A stretch of 64,000 nucleotides of DNA from Fistulifera solaris. Taxonomy: Eukaryota; Bacillariophyta; Bacillariophyceae; Naviculales; Stauroneidaceae. The stretch lies in the NCBI GenBank assembly GCA_030295235.1, contig AP026132.1, positions 124,001 through 188,000 of the forward strand, read 5' to 3'. The notes beneath the pieces were generated by a model. That model was not told the DNA's origin, searched no databases, and saw nothing but the letters and a program-made list of their open reading frames with translations. Within the stretch, counting starts at the first letter, position 1. The number at the start of each line of letters is the position of its first letter. The translations under genes were made by a program, and so were the position numbers. Below, piece by piece: positions 22,108 through 33,263 of this stretch.

Positions 22108-23475
22108 TCAAAATGACACCATGATTGAGAAGAAGCAAGCACATTGGAACGCATTCATCGTTAAATAGCTCAGAAAGGATATACTAGCTAGATTGTTACG
22201 CTTTCTCTTTACAAGGAACACAAAAGGACCCTGGATGGTCGCCGACATGTCCGGATCCCTTGGATCCAGACACGGAGTCAAATGAAACATATGCGTCACA
22301 TTGGCTTTTCGAGGAAGCGATTGACGCCAAGCACACAAATCCCGTTGCAATGCCGATTTTTCAAACATGTGCGGCGCCCGAATCAAATTGACCACGGACC
22401 ATTGGGACAAATCTTGGTCAAACCGTTTTGCTTCTTGAAACATACTGCTCATATCGTGCACCAAAGAGACTCGCCATTCGCCGATACTTCTATTGAATTG
22501 ATGCGCATGACGAAACATGGAATGCATCGTGCGGACATTGGAAACATCCCACGTGGATACATTCCCATTGAACTTTGTGGCCGAAAAGAACATATGTTGC
22601 ATATTGGTCACCTTCGAGGTCTTCCATGCCGACAAATCTTGATCGAACGCGTACGCTTGGGAAAACGTCAAGGACATGCGCGTCACGCGTTCCGTATTCC
22701 AAGCCGATATATTTTGCTGAAACACCAAGGCACCGGCAAACATGCGATCCATGGTCGTGAGTGCCGACGTATCCCAATCGGCGATGGAACCATTGAACCG
22801 GTGCGCGCCTTGGAAGAGACTGGACATGTCGGTGACACGCGATGTATTCCACGACGACAAGTCTTGATCAAAGACTTGGGCTCCTTGAAACATTTTACGG
22901 AACGTGGTGGCGTGACTGACATCCCACGACGACAAATCGGCATTGAAGGACCGGGCATTGGGATTGCGGTCGACCGAGAAGATTGCCGTGAAATTCGTGA
23001 CGGCCGATACATTCCATGTCCCAATTGGCCAGCCGTACACTTGTGAGACAGTATGAGACGGATGACCTCGCACCAGATATTCGTCTACGGCTGCTTGCAG
23101 TTCTTCCGTAGAAGAAAAGGGGTGAAATGAGGTTTTCTGTGTTTGTGATGACCGATCGAGTGGGCTTGTACCGGGCGCAACTGCGTCACGTGGTGTTAGA
23201 GAAGAATGTTCTAAAGGAACAGAATTGCCGACGTAATAGTTTTGCATCATGCCGAATAAATGGGTCTGGAAATACCACGACAAGTATATACCGGACAAAG
23301 TTCCTAAAATATGACCCAAAAGTTCCGCTCTTCTTATTATTTGTTTCTTTTTTTCCGTTTCGCCGTTGACGACGCTTCGAAGATGTTGTAACTGCGCCTT
23401 CCAGGCTCGGACCTGCAATTGGTTGACGCGACGCACCAAGTCATCGTCTGTGGATTGTTGTGTATTTCCTCGCAT
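22108..23475 (-). CDS. BspA-like (DUF285) membrane protein, short form
   Basis: A 455-residue intronless protein from ATG at 23475. Residues 1-45 are polar and basic, residues 49-66 form one membrane segment (LLGHILGTLSGIYLSWYF), and residues 130-400 carry about ten DUF285 repeats of ~24 residues with the pattern FN.D.S.WDVS.VT.M..MF. It lacks both the long acidic region and the Cys-rich module of the two paralogues at 2.3-15.9 kb. The last ~40 residues are Cys/Phe rich and not repeat-like. Topology resembles a type II membrane protein with the repeats in the lumen or outside the cell. Function unknown; in bacteria BspA repeats take part in adhesion. Confidence 0.82.
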   Translation of the reverse strand: MRGNTQQSTDDDLVRRVNQLQVRAWKAQLQHLRSVVNGETEKKKQIIRRAELLGHILGTLSGIYLSWYFQTHLFGMMQNYYVGNSVPLEHSSLTPRDAVAPGTSPLDRSSQTQKTSFHPFSSTEELQAAVDEYLVRGHPSHTVSQVYGWPIGTWNVSAVTNFTAIFSVDRNPNARSFNADLSSWDVSHATTFRKMFQGAQVFDQDLSSWNTSRVTDMSSLFQGAHRFNGSIADWDTSALTTMDRMFAGALVFQQNISAWNTERVTRMSLTFSQAYAFDQDLSAWKTSKVTNMQHMFFSATKFNGNVSTWDVSNVRTMHSMFRHAHQFNRSIGEWRVSLVHDMSSMFQEAKRFDQDLSQWSVVNLIRAPHMFEKSALQRDLCAWRQSLPRKANVTHMFHLTPCLDPRDPDMSATIQGPFVFLVKRKRNNLASISFLSYLTMNAFQCACFFSIMVSF

Positions 23476-24746
23476 GGCATTGAAAGATAACTAGTTGAAA
23501 GCAAGACTATTATCATTAGTCTAATTGCCTTGCGCTTTTGCGTCTCGACAAAACAACTTTTTACATCCGGAGATCCCAAACAATAGCCAATAGCTCGTCT
23601 TACAGAATTTCCGTAAGTTTAAAAATAATGCTCAGATTTTCTGTTCGCAGAAAGACACATCACAAAGAATTTCCGTGTGACTCGAACTGTTGCTGTTGTC
23701 TTGAACGTGATTGTCTTCCAATGAGTGCCCAACTGCTGGCTAGCACCTTATGAGGCGGAGAAGTGAATGTACAATAGGTGAATCATCATCTTATTCATTA
23801 CTAGACTAGCAAAAGTAAAATGTTAGTGAGAAGACAATCTTCACCGAACTTATGACTTATGACTGAAATGCAGTCATGGTCTCCTTGAACCATCACTTTG
23901 GGTCTATAGTAAAATCCGGAAGACAACGTTTCGCAAGACTCTTCGACGTAAAATAGAATGACGTGTAATGCAAACGCTGCTAAAGCCTATTGCATTGTAA
24001 CACGACACATGGAGCTTAAAAACTGGCTGAACGAACGAATAGGCAGCACTATCGCTCGAAAGAATATTGATTCATGGCTGAGTTGCAGTCACGGCGAAAT
24101 GCGGACAACGCACTCTGGTCCATAGTAAGTACTCCGTACACGGGAGACAACGTTTCGCAAGACTCTGCGACGTAAAATAGAATGACGTGTAATGGAAACG
24201 CTGCTAAAGCTTATTTCTATGCAACAACGATAAATATATTTAAGACATTTTACTGAACGAACGTATCGTAGGCAGCATGGTCGCTCGTAAGAATTTGATT
24301 CATGACTGAATTGCAGTCGTGGAAAATTTGAGATACACTTTGTACTATAGTAAATACTGTTGTATTATTAGGAGGCAGACGGAAATTCTGAACTGCTGTG
24401 TGTTCTCGCAATTAACGACGCTCTTCTTTTCTTTCACAGAGGCTGCTGTTGCCATGAACGTGACTTGAAAAATGGGTGTTCTGAACTCCTTCCATTGATT
24501 GCCCGTTGATCTTGGTGCTGTTGTCACCTTTCCAGCTACTACATGCAAAAAGGAAATGTAGTGCGTATTTGGTGCGTATAGAACCCCGATGCAAACTCGT
24601 GATTGATGGTCTCGTGACCCGTTGAAGTTGTGACTTTTATTTCTGCGCCTCGCATCGCTTTGGATGTCCCACCCGTCTCTTTCGTCTTTTTTACCTCGCA
24701 ATCTCTATCTCGACTCCTCTACGTATTGCATTGAAAGTGAAGAAGT
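23476..24746. other. Repeat-bearing intergenic region upstream of the golgin gene
   Basis: About 1.27 kb without a convincing gene. Its centre is the dispersed repeat doublet; the last ~300 bp should hold the golgin promoter. Short frames here are not supported. Confidence 0.55.
23853..24400 (+). repeat. Two or more tandem copies of the palindrome-headed ~230-245-bp repeat
   Basis: Heads lie at about 23857 (tatgactgaaatgcagtcatgg), 24068 (catggctgagttgcagtcacgg) and 24297 (catgactgaattgcagtcgtgg). Each is followed by 'ctatagtaa' or 'ccatagtaa' 25-45 bp later. The 23857 and 24068 copies then share 'gacaacgtttcgcaagactct.cgacgtaaaatagaatgacgtgtaatg', so the unit is about 210-230 bp. The first copy's 'cttgaaccatcacttt..tctatagt' also matches the 228-bp array at 20.5-21.4 kb. 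Confidence 0.8.
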
Positions 24747-27700
24747 ATGTGGAATTTAACAGATTTGGCGAAACGAGCCCAAGAATTGCAAGAACAAGCC
24801 AATTTAGCGGCTTCGACGTTCTCGGTGGTAAGTCACTTTTGGCGGTGAGCTGTTTTGTTTCTTTCTTATGCCATTTATTGCGCGAAAACAGCACTTGATA
24901 ATGAAGGTTTATCTCACAGATCATTTCCTTCTACGAACATACCATTATCACTCGTCCTTTTTGAAAATACTTGCATTCGACAGACTTCGGGATTTTCATT
25001 GAATTTAGATGCCATGCAACAACAACAACACAACGAAACCACGGCCGCTTCGCCCGCAAGACCCGTCGAAACACCACCGATTCCACCGGACAGTCCAATG
25101 GATGGGACACCACCAATCGCCAACGGGAAAATGCCGGTGCCCCCACCTCAGAAGGAAGAGATTCCGATACCAACGACGGATGCGGAGGAGAACACAATAT
25201 ACGCTTCTAACACTTCAACAGCACCTGAGCCGATTCCTACAGGTAGCTCGGATCTCCCCACTACATCAGCATCCGAAATCACGGAGGATTCTGTTGCCGT
25301 ACAAAGTGAGATGGACACGAAGAATCAGGACACCGAAATACCGATCACAATACCCAATAATACTGATGAAGTTGGAGAGGACGTAAAACCGATTGAGCAA
25401 CATCCTGCCGAAATTGAAACGACGACTGAGAAAATTGAGGCAGACGAAATAAACGAAAGTCCGGATGAGACGGCACACGAAACAGCGTTGCCTACAAATG
25501 AATCCAGTCCACCAGTCATTCCAGAACGCTCGCCGCAAACGACAGTCCATTTACCGATAACAGAAACTAAGAAGCAATCACTGGTTCTCCTGGTATCGTC
25601 TTCCAATCAGTCGTTTCAGACAGCTCAAAACGCGACCGACACACTGTTACAATCCCGAAATATTCCGTACGAAACAATCGATATTGCAGACAAAGAAGCA
25701 AAAATAATGATTGATGATTTGCTTTCCGTGTCAGGGATCTCGGATGAATGTCCTCAGTTTTTCCTAGTCGATTTAACGACGGGGGAGGCGACATTTTGGG
25801 GTGACTACAGTCGATTTCAGAAATCAGTAGACAATAATCTGCTTGAAAAGGAGTTGTTTGGAAATCTACTTGACGAGGTTACTGAGTCCTCTCCTGAGAT
25901 TGACAATCCAACGATTAGCGAGTCAAAAGCAACAGAAAGCTCGTCACCAGAAGATGCCTTGCCGAATGGATCCCCAGAAAGCTTACTTGAACAATTCACT
26001 TTGCAACTTAAGCGACTCGAAGAGAATCACCAAGCAGAAATGTTAGATACCGAACGACGTCACGCACAGGAAATAGAATCGATCAGATCCTCTTTTAACC
26101 ACGATGAATGCGAGGCGACCCGGTTGCAATTAGAAGAACGGTTGATGGCTCAAATTCGGGAGAAAGAAGAACGCTTGCACGATGTCATGAAGAGGAATGA
26201 GGGATATCAATTGAAGCTAGATGTTTTGAAACGAGAAGTGGAAGGTACACAGGCTTTACTGGAAGCAAAGAAAGCAGATATGGGGAAATTCAGCGAAGAA
26301 AATTTGAAACATTTACGATTGTGGGAGAAAAGGGTAAATGAAGCAGAAGCGGAAATTGCGAAAGCGAAAGAGCACAGCAAGATGTTGGAAACTTCACTGG
26401 AAGATTCAAGAAAAGAGTTGTGTGTCGCCCTTGAACAACACGAAAAGTCACGCGGAAGGCTAAAAGAATTGGCGATTGAATTGAAAGCCCGTAGAGCAGA
26501 GTGCAGGCAGCTTCAAAACACTATCGATGAGATAACTAAGGAAAAAAAGCGCTTTGATCTCACAAGTTGAAGGTCTTGAATTTCAGCTTTCGGACAGAGA
26601 CAGAAGCGGATCGGAACGGTATGAAGAAATCGAAAAACTGCGCACGGAATTGTCGGTGGCGACAGCGGAAGTTGATAAATTGCAGAAGATCGTGAATGAC
26701 AAAGACGCTGACAACGAGAGAGTCCTTGCAGAGTACAAGAGAAAAACTCAAAGTGCTCTTGCCATGGCTAATTCGAGAACCGCATCTGCAATACAATCTA
26801 AGGAGGAAGCAGAGTTAGAAGCGCGAGCAGCGCGAAGTACAGCTGATTCCGCAATGGAGCGCGTTGTTCAAGCGGAGTTGACGAGTAAGGCTGCCGTTGT
26901 CGAGGCTCAGGCAACAGTAAAAGCCATGGCACTTGAAAGGGACGCGGCTTTGAAAAAACACGAAGAGTCCGTTGCTGTTCTTGAAGCAAAAACTGCGAGA
27001 ATAGAGCAGCTTCAAACTGAGCTTGTAGAGGCACTTGCTACTTTGAAAGGAAAAGAGGATGAGCTTGCAAAGCTATCATCAGACCTGTCAAACGAAAAAA
27101 CGACATCTTTGTCTTACCAAAAAGACCTCGTAGACTTGAATGCACGTATAAGTCTACTACGCGAAGAAGTAAAAACTCTGCGAGAAAAATTACGACACGC
27201 TGAAGATGCAGCTCCTTCACAAGCAGACCAACCTGATGATAAGAAACCTTCATTACAAAATGACGCGCAGTTGAGCAAAGAGGCCATTAATAGTAGTGCG
27301 GTTTCAATACTTCAGCAAGAGCTACGGGAGGCCAATCAGGAGATAACTGAATTGAAAGAAGCGTTGCAGAACGCTGTAGACATGAACGATAAAAACAAGA
27401 TGAATCAGGGGGAGGACACAGTTACAGCTGCAAGTACCGAATCCGACGGCCACGGAAACACTAATGGTAGCAACGACTCTATCCCTCTGTTTTACGCTAT
27501 GGAAAAGCAAGCTGAGCTAAATGTAGCTCGAAATGAAATAACACGCTTAGCTAATCTCCTTTCCAATGCACAGGCACAAAAAATGGAAGCTTTTGAAAAT
27601 GCCGAAGAGATGCGCAGGAAGATGGAAGATGCCGAAGCGCGATTAAAGCGTTTTGAAAAGCTTCGCCCGTCTTCAGGACGTGAAAGCACCGGTGATGCAC

Positions 27701-27975
27701 CAGATATCAGCACGCCTTCTCTTGAAGACAGCGGCGCTGTAAATATTGAATACCTGAAAAATATCATGCTCCGTTATCTCAATGCTACTTCGCTCTCGGA
27801 GAAGAGAGCACTGGTACCTGTCGTTGGAGCAGTGCTTTGTCTTACTAAGGAAGAACAGCAAAAAGCAATAGCTAGTCTCGAAGAGAGTGCTTCCATAGGG
27901 GGAGTAGGCAGCACGCTTTTTGGAAACATTCAGCGGAAAACTCATTTCGAAATAGATCATACTCGGAGTAAATAA
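24747..27975 (+). CDS. GRIP-domain golgin (coiled-coil Golgi tether)
   Basis: Exon 1 is 24747-24827 (27 residues, WNLTDLAKRAQELQEQANLA); a 156-bp GT-AG intron (24828-24983) follows; exon 2 runs to 27975. About 1,020 residues. After an acidic Pro/Thr-rich region (~residues 30-330) there are long heptad coiled coils. At the C-terminus NIEYLKNIMLRYL...KRALVPVVGAVL is a GRIP domain with the conserved Tyr that lets Arl1-GTP recruit golgins to the trans-Golgi. The frame shifts once, at an A7 run (26542-26548): one A fewer joins the two coiled-coil frames smoothly. A consensus error is likely, since both halves are well kept. Expected role: vesicle tethering at the Golgi. The short exon 1 helix resembles the N-termini of TMF-type golgins, which I cannot prove. 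Confidence 0.85.
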
Positions 27976-28093
27976 TTTTGGCTACTGTAATAGCATCTTT
28001 GAGTATTTCGTCATTATAAACTTTAGAAAGTAGTCTTATTGATAGTGGGCAATTCGAACATACAAATGAATTATAAAAATAATCAACAATTTC
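27976..28093. other. Short 3' flank between two convergent genes
   Basis: Only about 118 bp separates the golgin stop from the zinc-finger protein stop on the other strand, so the two transcripts probably overlap or share the terminator region. Confidence 0.5.
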
Positions 28094-29841
28094 TCAGTGG
28101 TTGCAAGTCGACCCATGAATACGAGACCAGATTTTGTCAAAGAAAACCTTTCTCCAGCCAGGCTCGAGTCTCGGCGATTTTCCCTTTTCTTCCTTGAGAG
28201 TAAGAAGTTGGTCTTTGATCTGCGAAGGGCACTTCCGGCATTTTAGAAGATGAGCGTGAATGTTCTGCGACGTCGAGTTCGTCGCAAGACTTTTGGCTGT
28301 GATAGGAAAGTACTTCCCCAAGCCGGCGTGGCCGTTACAATGGCGGCACTGAAATCCTGGGTAGCCGACAGGTCCTTTGGACCGAGCAACAAAGCGGTCG
28401 GCTTCCGTGAAGTGGCAACCTTCAACTTGGCGCATCAAAAAGTACACGTAAGGAGGAACCATCTCCACGTCCTCAGGATAAACAATATGTTCACCATCCT
28501 GAATCGATTTCATCTCGTTCTGGCCAATGCCATTCCTTTGCTGGGCAAGTCGAGCTTCCCCACTGGACATACCGGATGGTTGAGAAAACACCAACATCTG
28601 TCGTTGGTCCACAGAGAGGCGGGCAGGATCACGTGCAAAGCGGACGCCTTCCGGCGTTTCAATCAAACCAAGAGCCTTCGCAGAATCGGCCCAATACTGT
28701 CGAGTGCTGGGACTCCATGAGGTCTCCGTTTGGAGTTCTTTCAACTTCGCCTTTACGTCGACTGGAATCTCGCAGCATTGTTCGACGTGGACACACTGCC
28801 AGCGCTGGACACAGTCGAAGATGTCTGTCAGAGTCGTCGGATAAGTAACAGCAGCTTCTTGTTTTTCTGTTTCCGGTTGAGTTTTGCAAAACGACAGCAA
28901 ATGCCGACCTGATATGCGGCAACGGATTTGGATACATCATGGCTAACTTCCTCTTTAGCAGAAGCAACTGCAAAGGCTTCCACACATCGTTCCCTGATGA
29001 AGCAACATGAAGGACTAAGCCAATCCGCATCACGATCTTTCATGGCGAGTGAAAGACTTCCTGCAAACCAGTGTCCAGCCGCCGCAAAGGATTGACGCCC
29101 TGGAGATTGGGGCGAAACGAACGAATTTCTCAGGACTGGTTGTTGGAGTCGTTGATCCGAGTACATGGGTGACGCAGGAGGAATACCCCAAGGCCCCGCA
29201 GTTTTGCGAGCTTCATACGCTAGCCGGGCCCGACAACCTTGCTCATGGGCGCAGGCTGCTTGGTACGTTGGAAACGCTGCCACGTTACAGTAGTCACAAA
29301 CCCACGGACCCGGAGAGGGAGGAACCGAAGGATGTCTATGAAATGAATGAAACGGAGGATGATTTCGGTTCAAAAGCCACGGCGCCGGAGGGCTTCTCAT
29401 GGGCGTTTGCATCATAACAGGTGGGAACGCCGGCGGCATTGCGGGAGGGGGTCCCACGCGCGGAGGAAACGAGTATCTCCGCGGCCCCATTCGAATGTTG
29501 GGCGCAAATGTGACGCGTCGACTCAGGGGCGATCGCACCTCGGGTGACAAGGGGGCACTCTCATTTTTGGGCGACCGCGCTTCCCACGAAAAGATGCTGC
29601 CTTCATCCACGCTCTCGGTTTCTCGACTCATGGTATGAACAATGTTTGGCTTGTCTCGTTCTTCCGGCTCAAAGTTTGTCCCGGCCAGAGAAGCGAGAGC
29701 AAATGCAGATGCCAACTCACTCGCACCGACCTGTGCGTCGTCTTTCGGCGTCTTTTGGACCTTGTTCGCGGGCATTGTCATCGTTTCATCATCCTCATCT
29801 CGTTCCTTGCGTTTTTCAACGCGAAAAGGTAGCACATTCAT
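28094..29841 (-). CDS. Diatom zinc-finger protein with a 'QVGI.CRFC' module
   Basis: About 582 residues from ATG at 29841. After a low-complexity Pro-rich N-terminus, residues ~180-205 hold a C2HC-type finger (CDYCNVAAF...CAHEQGC). Then comes a module (LSPSCCFIRERCVEAFA, YQVGICCRF..C) typical of a diatom-expanded nuclear family, and a C-terminal finger (CRHCNG...HAHLLKCRKCP). The frame changes at an A4 run (28888-28891 on the plus strand): one more base joins CCRF to the following Cys as in the family motif and makes the length a multiple of three. Family members are thought to be DNA-binding or chromatin proteins, but I know of no proven role. A nuclear site is inferred. Confidence 0.7.
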
Positions 29842-30580
29842 GATCAATTGTTGTGCAATAGCCAAGTCCTAATCGAAGTAGAACAGGGAGTGAAACAAAA
29901 TGATGCGAGGACCACAACCTGTGGGCAAAAAACCTTGCATCGTTTCATGGATCCGTTTCTACCCAAGTTTTCAACTGATGATAGATAGAACGGCTTTGGT
30001 ACTTGGGGAAGAGTGAAATTTTTGCGAGAGTATGCGTTGATGATTTGTATTTCAAGAAAGGGTGCGCCGAATTTTGTGCAACGACTGTAGATGAAGAAAA
30101 TGTCGCCCCCTGTCTTGAGTTGGGCGCGCCAAACAAGTTTTGTATCATGCATTTGAATTGAAATACTTAAGAAATCGCAAGATTTCGCGGATTTATTGGA
30201 CACGATAATACACCAAGCAATTTGGAGTTAAGCGTTATTAAAGCGTTAATGAAGAGCCGTTGCTCGTCCGTTCTTGAGCAGTCAAGACTATAAGTACTCT
30301 TTTATGTATTACGTCATGCTTATGAATAAGCCTACGGGACTGAAGAACGCGCTTTTTTTCTTGAGCGTTCCTCGTCCCGCCAGTCTGTCCGTCGTAAGAA
30401 CAAGATGCAGCTGTTTTGTTAACCTTACCGTGATGAAATATGAAAGTGGGTGCGCAACGCAACACAACAGTTCCATTTTGCAGTTCACTCCTATTATTTG
30501 TTTAAACTGTATCTAACACCCCCAAAGCAAGTTTATTTCTATCACTAAAACCCTTACAGAAAAGAAGAAAGAAGGCAACA
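29842..30580. other. Divergent promoter region between the zinc-finger gene and SKP1
   Basis: About 740 bp between two genes pointing away from each other. Minus-strand frames at 29945-30465 have no family support. No core promoter element can be named with confidence. Confidence 0.5.
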
Positions 30581-31285
30581 ATGGACGTCGAAGAAGCAAC
30601 TGTCAACTTGGTGAGTCATTTTTGTCGAAAGCGGAAAAGATTTCGATGCGCTGCTCTGCAATGCGCGGTACTAACTCTTTTTTGTTTTCTTTTGCTATTC
30701 TTTATAGATTAGCAAAGACGGAGATTCGTTCCCTGTCTCGATCGGTGTCGCGAAAATGTCGGAATTAGTTCGCAGCATGATGGATGGTAAGAAGAATTGC
30801 AATGAGAAGCTTTCTGTTCTTGTTATTTGAGATCTTTTTCCTTTTGATAGAAACTCAACAGACTCACACTTCCATTTCTCACCACAGAGGACGAAAATGA
30901 AGACGAAAACAGCTCCATGGAAATCCCTCTGCCGAACGTCAAGTCGGAGGTTCTCCAGAAAGTCATTGAGTTCTGCCAGCACCACTTGGCCGAACCCATG
31001 AACGAGATTGAAAAGCCCCTCAAGAGTCAAAAGATGAGCGATGTCGTGCAAAAGTGGTACGCGGACTTTGTTGAACTCGAACAAGTCCTGCTCTTTGAAT
31101 TGATTCTCGCGGCCAACTACATGGATATCAAGCCGTTGCTGGATTTGACCTGTGCGACCGTCGCGAGCATGATCAAGGGCAAATCTCCCGAAGATATTCG
31201 TGCGACCTTCAATATTACCAATGATTTTTCTCCGGAAGAGGAAGCACAAGTCCGTGAAGAGAACAAGTGGTGCGAGGATGCGTAA
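30581..31285 (+). CDS. SKP1: SKP1, adaptor of SCF ubiquitin ligases
   Basis: Exons 30581-30610, 30708-30786 and 30888-31285 join in phase (0, then 1) to give 168 residues, the usual SKP1 length. It links cullin-1 to F-box proteins in SCF E3 ligases. The N-terminal BTB/POZ-like part reads [18 protein letters not shown], then an acidic loop and [21 protein letters not shown]. The C-terminal helices include [20 protein letters not shown] and end in the typical [14 protein letters not shown] that contacts F-box proteins. Introns are GT-AG with gtgagt and gtaaga donors. The frame is intact. An F-box-like gene starts at 63.5 kb in the same window, but they are not neighbours. Confidence 0.95.
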
Positions 31286-31507
31286 ATTTGTAGGAGTCTT
31301 GTCTATTGGAAGACTTGTGGGTTGATGGACTTTCTATCTCGCTGGGGCGATAGGTGAGCTATATTCGCTTGTGCTTTTCTGAGAAGTGAATCAACTATAT
31401 TGACGCAATAAGGATCGAATATTTATACATATGAACTCTAGAAAAACGTCTCTACATTTTAGCGGGCCGTATGCACATGTACGTTTCTTCCGGAGGAAAA
31501 TCTTCTG
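31286..31507. other. Convergent 3' flank of SKP1 and PRORP
   Basis: About 220 bp between two stop codons on opposite strands; no gene. Confidence 0.6.
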
Positions 31508-33263
31508 CTACAAACGCACCATCCAAAAACGATTCACGTCTCCTCGTTTGACTAGGGGTACCACTAACCCATCTTCAACACGCTGTATTCGTCGACTGTA
31601 GATTTCGGGATAGGTCAGTATTAGTTCACGTCGTCTCTCTTTTCCATCATGCTTCCATGCACCTAATTGAAAATGAACCTGGTGTCGATCCTTCCAACGC
31701 AAAAAAGAACGCGGAGCCAGCATTTGAAAATGATGATCGCGCATCTCATCATTCGTCAGCACCAACGTTCCAGGACCGGCTACCAGTGCCGCTTGCATCC
31801 AAAACCAATCATCATTCATGTCGCGGGGTGTCTGATACAGTAGGCCGTGGTCCATCCATCGTTGCACGAGTGGTTGGACACTTTCGGGCATGAAATGACG
31901 TGCGAAATGGCGGCAATGCATCACCAATAATACTGACTTTCCTTGCTCGAGAAAATGCTGCACGGCCCAATTAATTTGATGGTAATCGACGTGTTTCGGA
32001 GAACCGGGAAAGTTGGTTTCAAAATAGCCGACGTTCGCACCATCAATGACCACATCAATCGTCTGACCGTCCGACAATCGTCGTGATAAATAATCTGTGA
32101 ACTGTTTCCAACATTGTTGTCGTTCTCCTGTATTCAAGACCGTCTTTTTCCGACCTTTGCGACCACCCTGATAATCTGATGTGTCGTTTTCCAATTTCCC
32201 CGAACTCGCAATCGTTTCGTTCATTTCTTTCATTTGCGCCCAAGCCATGCTGGACAGTTCGACCGGACGCAGTGGCGCGTCTTGTAAACAACCCGATAGT
32301 AATTTACCGGACGATGGATTGATACCGACATTTTCGGATACATCCCAATGAGTGTGACATTGCACCGGTCCAAGTAACACGGCTGGTTCTGCGTGAGGTT
32401 GTATTTCTTGCATCCAGCGATGTATGGTATCATTCTTCTCCGCGAATGCCTCTGGTAGAATCGCAAACTCGGACTGAAACCAGGATCGGATCGCTTGACA
32501 CGTCTCCTGACAAGGTACTAAAATATCTTCTGCCAAATCCGATAGTACACGTTCAAAAACACGTGCGTTCCCTGTCGCCGTAGCACATTGCAATAAATTC
32601 ACATACTCCTTTTCCGATAAAACGAGTCCTTGTTGCGACAATCGATGCCATACCCGTACCGCCGCTCCCAAATCTCCTTCATGACAGTACGCCAACAATG
32701 TCGCGGAATACAACCGCAATTTCGGCTTGCATTGAGCCACCTGTTCGGCTTCGGCCAAGAGTTCTTCCGCACGCGTCGTATCCTGGACTTTGAGGTGCAC
32801 TTTGATCAAGGCCGAATAGGCCGTTTCCGTGAGGGGGAATCCGAGTGATTGCATATGCTCGTAAAGACGTTTGGCATAGTTCAAACGCGTTTCAAGGTCG
32901 ACTACCGCATCTGGGAATGGTTGGGTCGTGGGTTTGCCTTTTCCGGCCGATTGTGAATTGTTTTGTGTTGCCTTGGGTGTGCCGACGTGCAAACTTCGTT
33001 GACCAAGACCATCGCATAAACTCAGTAGATTGTAAAAGGATTGGGCTTCAATTTTCAAACTGCTTTGACATGCTTCTTCATAGGCCTTTATGGCCTTTTA
33101 GTAGATCATTGTTGGAACAACAATCTTGCACCAGACGGCGAAAGGCGAGAACGTCCGGCTCCACTTTTTTGTTGCCGATCTTGGGCTTCTTTGTCTCAAT
33201 TATAGAGTCCTTGGCGGGTCGTTTCTGTCCCGCCGTACTGCTACAACGATTTGGATCTGTCAT
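31508..33263 (-). CDS. PRORP: Protein-only RNase P (PRORP), nuclear type
   Basis: Cuts the 5' leader from pre-tRNA without RNA. About 584 residues from ATG at 33263. Residues ~15-35 are a bipartite basic nuclear signal (KRPAKDS...KKPKIGNKK). Residues ~40-260 are pentatricopeptide-like helices (TAYSALIKVHLKVQDTTRAE, YVNLLQCATATGNARVFERV). The NYN nuclease domain has its acidic residues in VVIDGANVGYF, MNDDWFWMQ and LTNDEMRDHHF. The structural zinc site seems absent: no CxxC before the nuclease domain, and the C-terminal His and Cys positions read VVPL and FWMV where plant PRORP has HVPV and WMC. The frame shifts once at 33094-33099 (CC/T4 on the plus strand); one base fewer gives an exact multiple of three. 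No organelle presequence is seen. Confidence 0.92.

Noticed and set aside
24747-27975. Programmed ribosomal frameshifting at the A7 run of the golgin
   Set aside because: An A7 slippery run is suggestive, but so many other genes here break at ordinary runs that a consensus error is far more likely.
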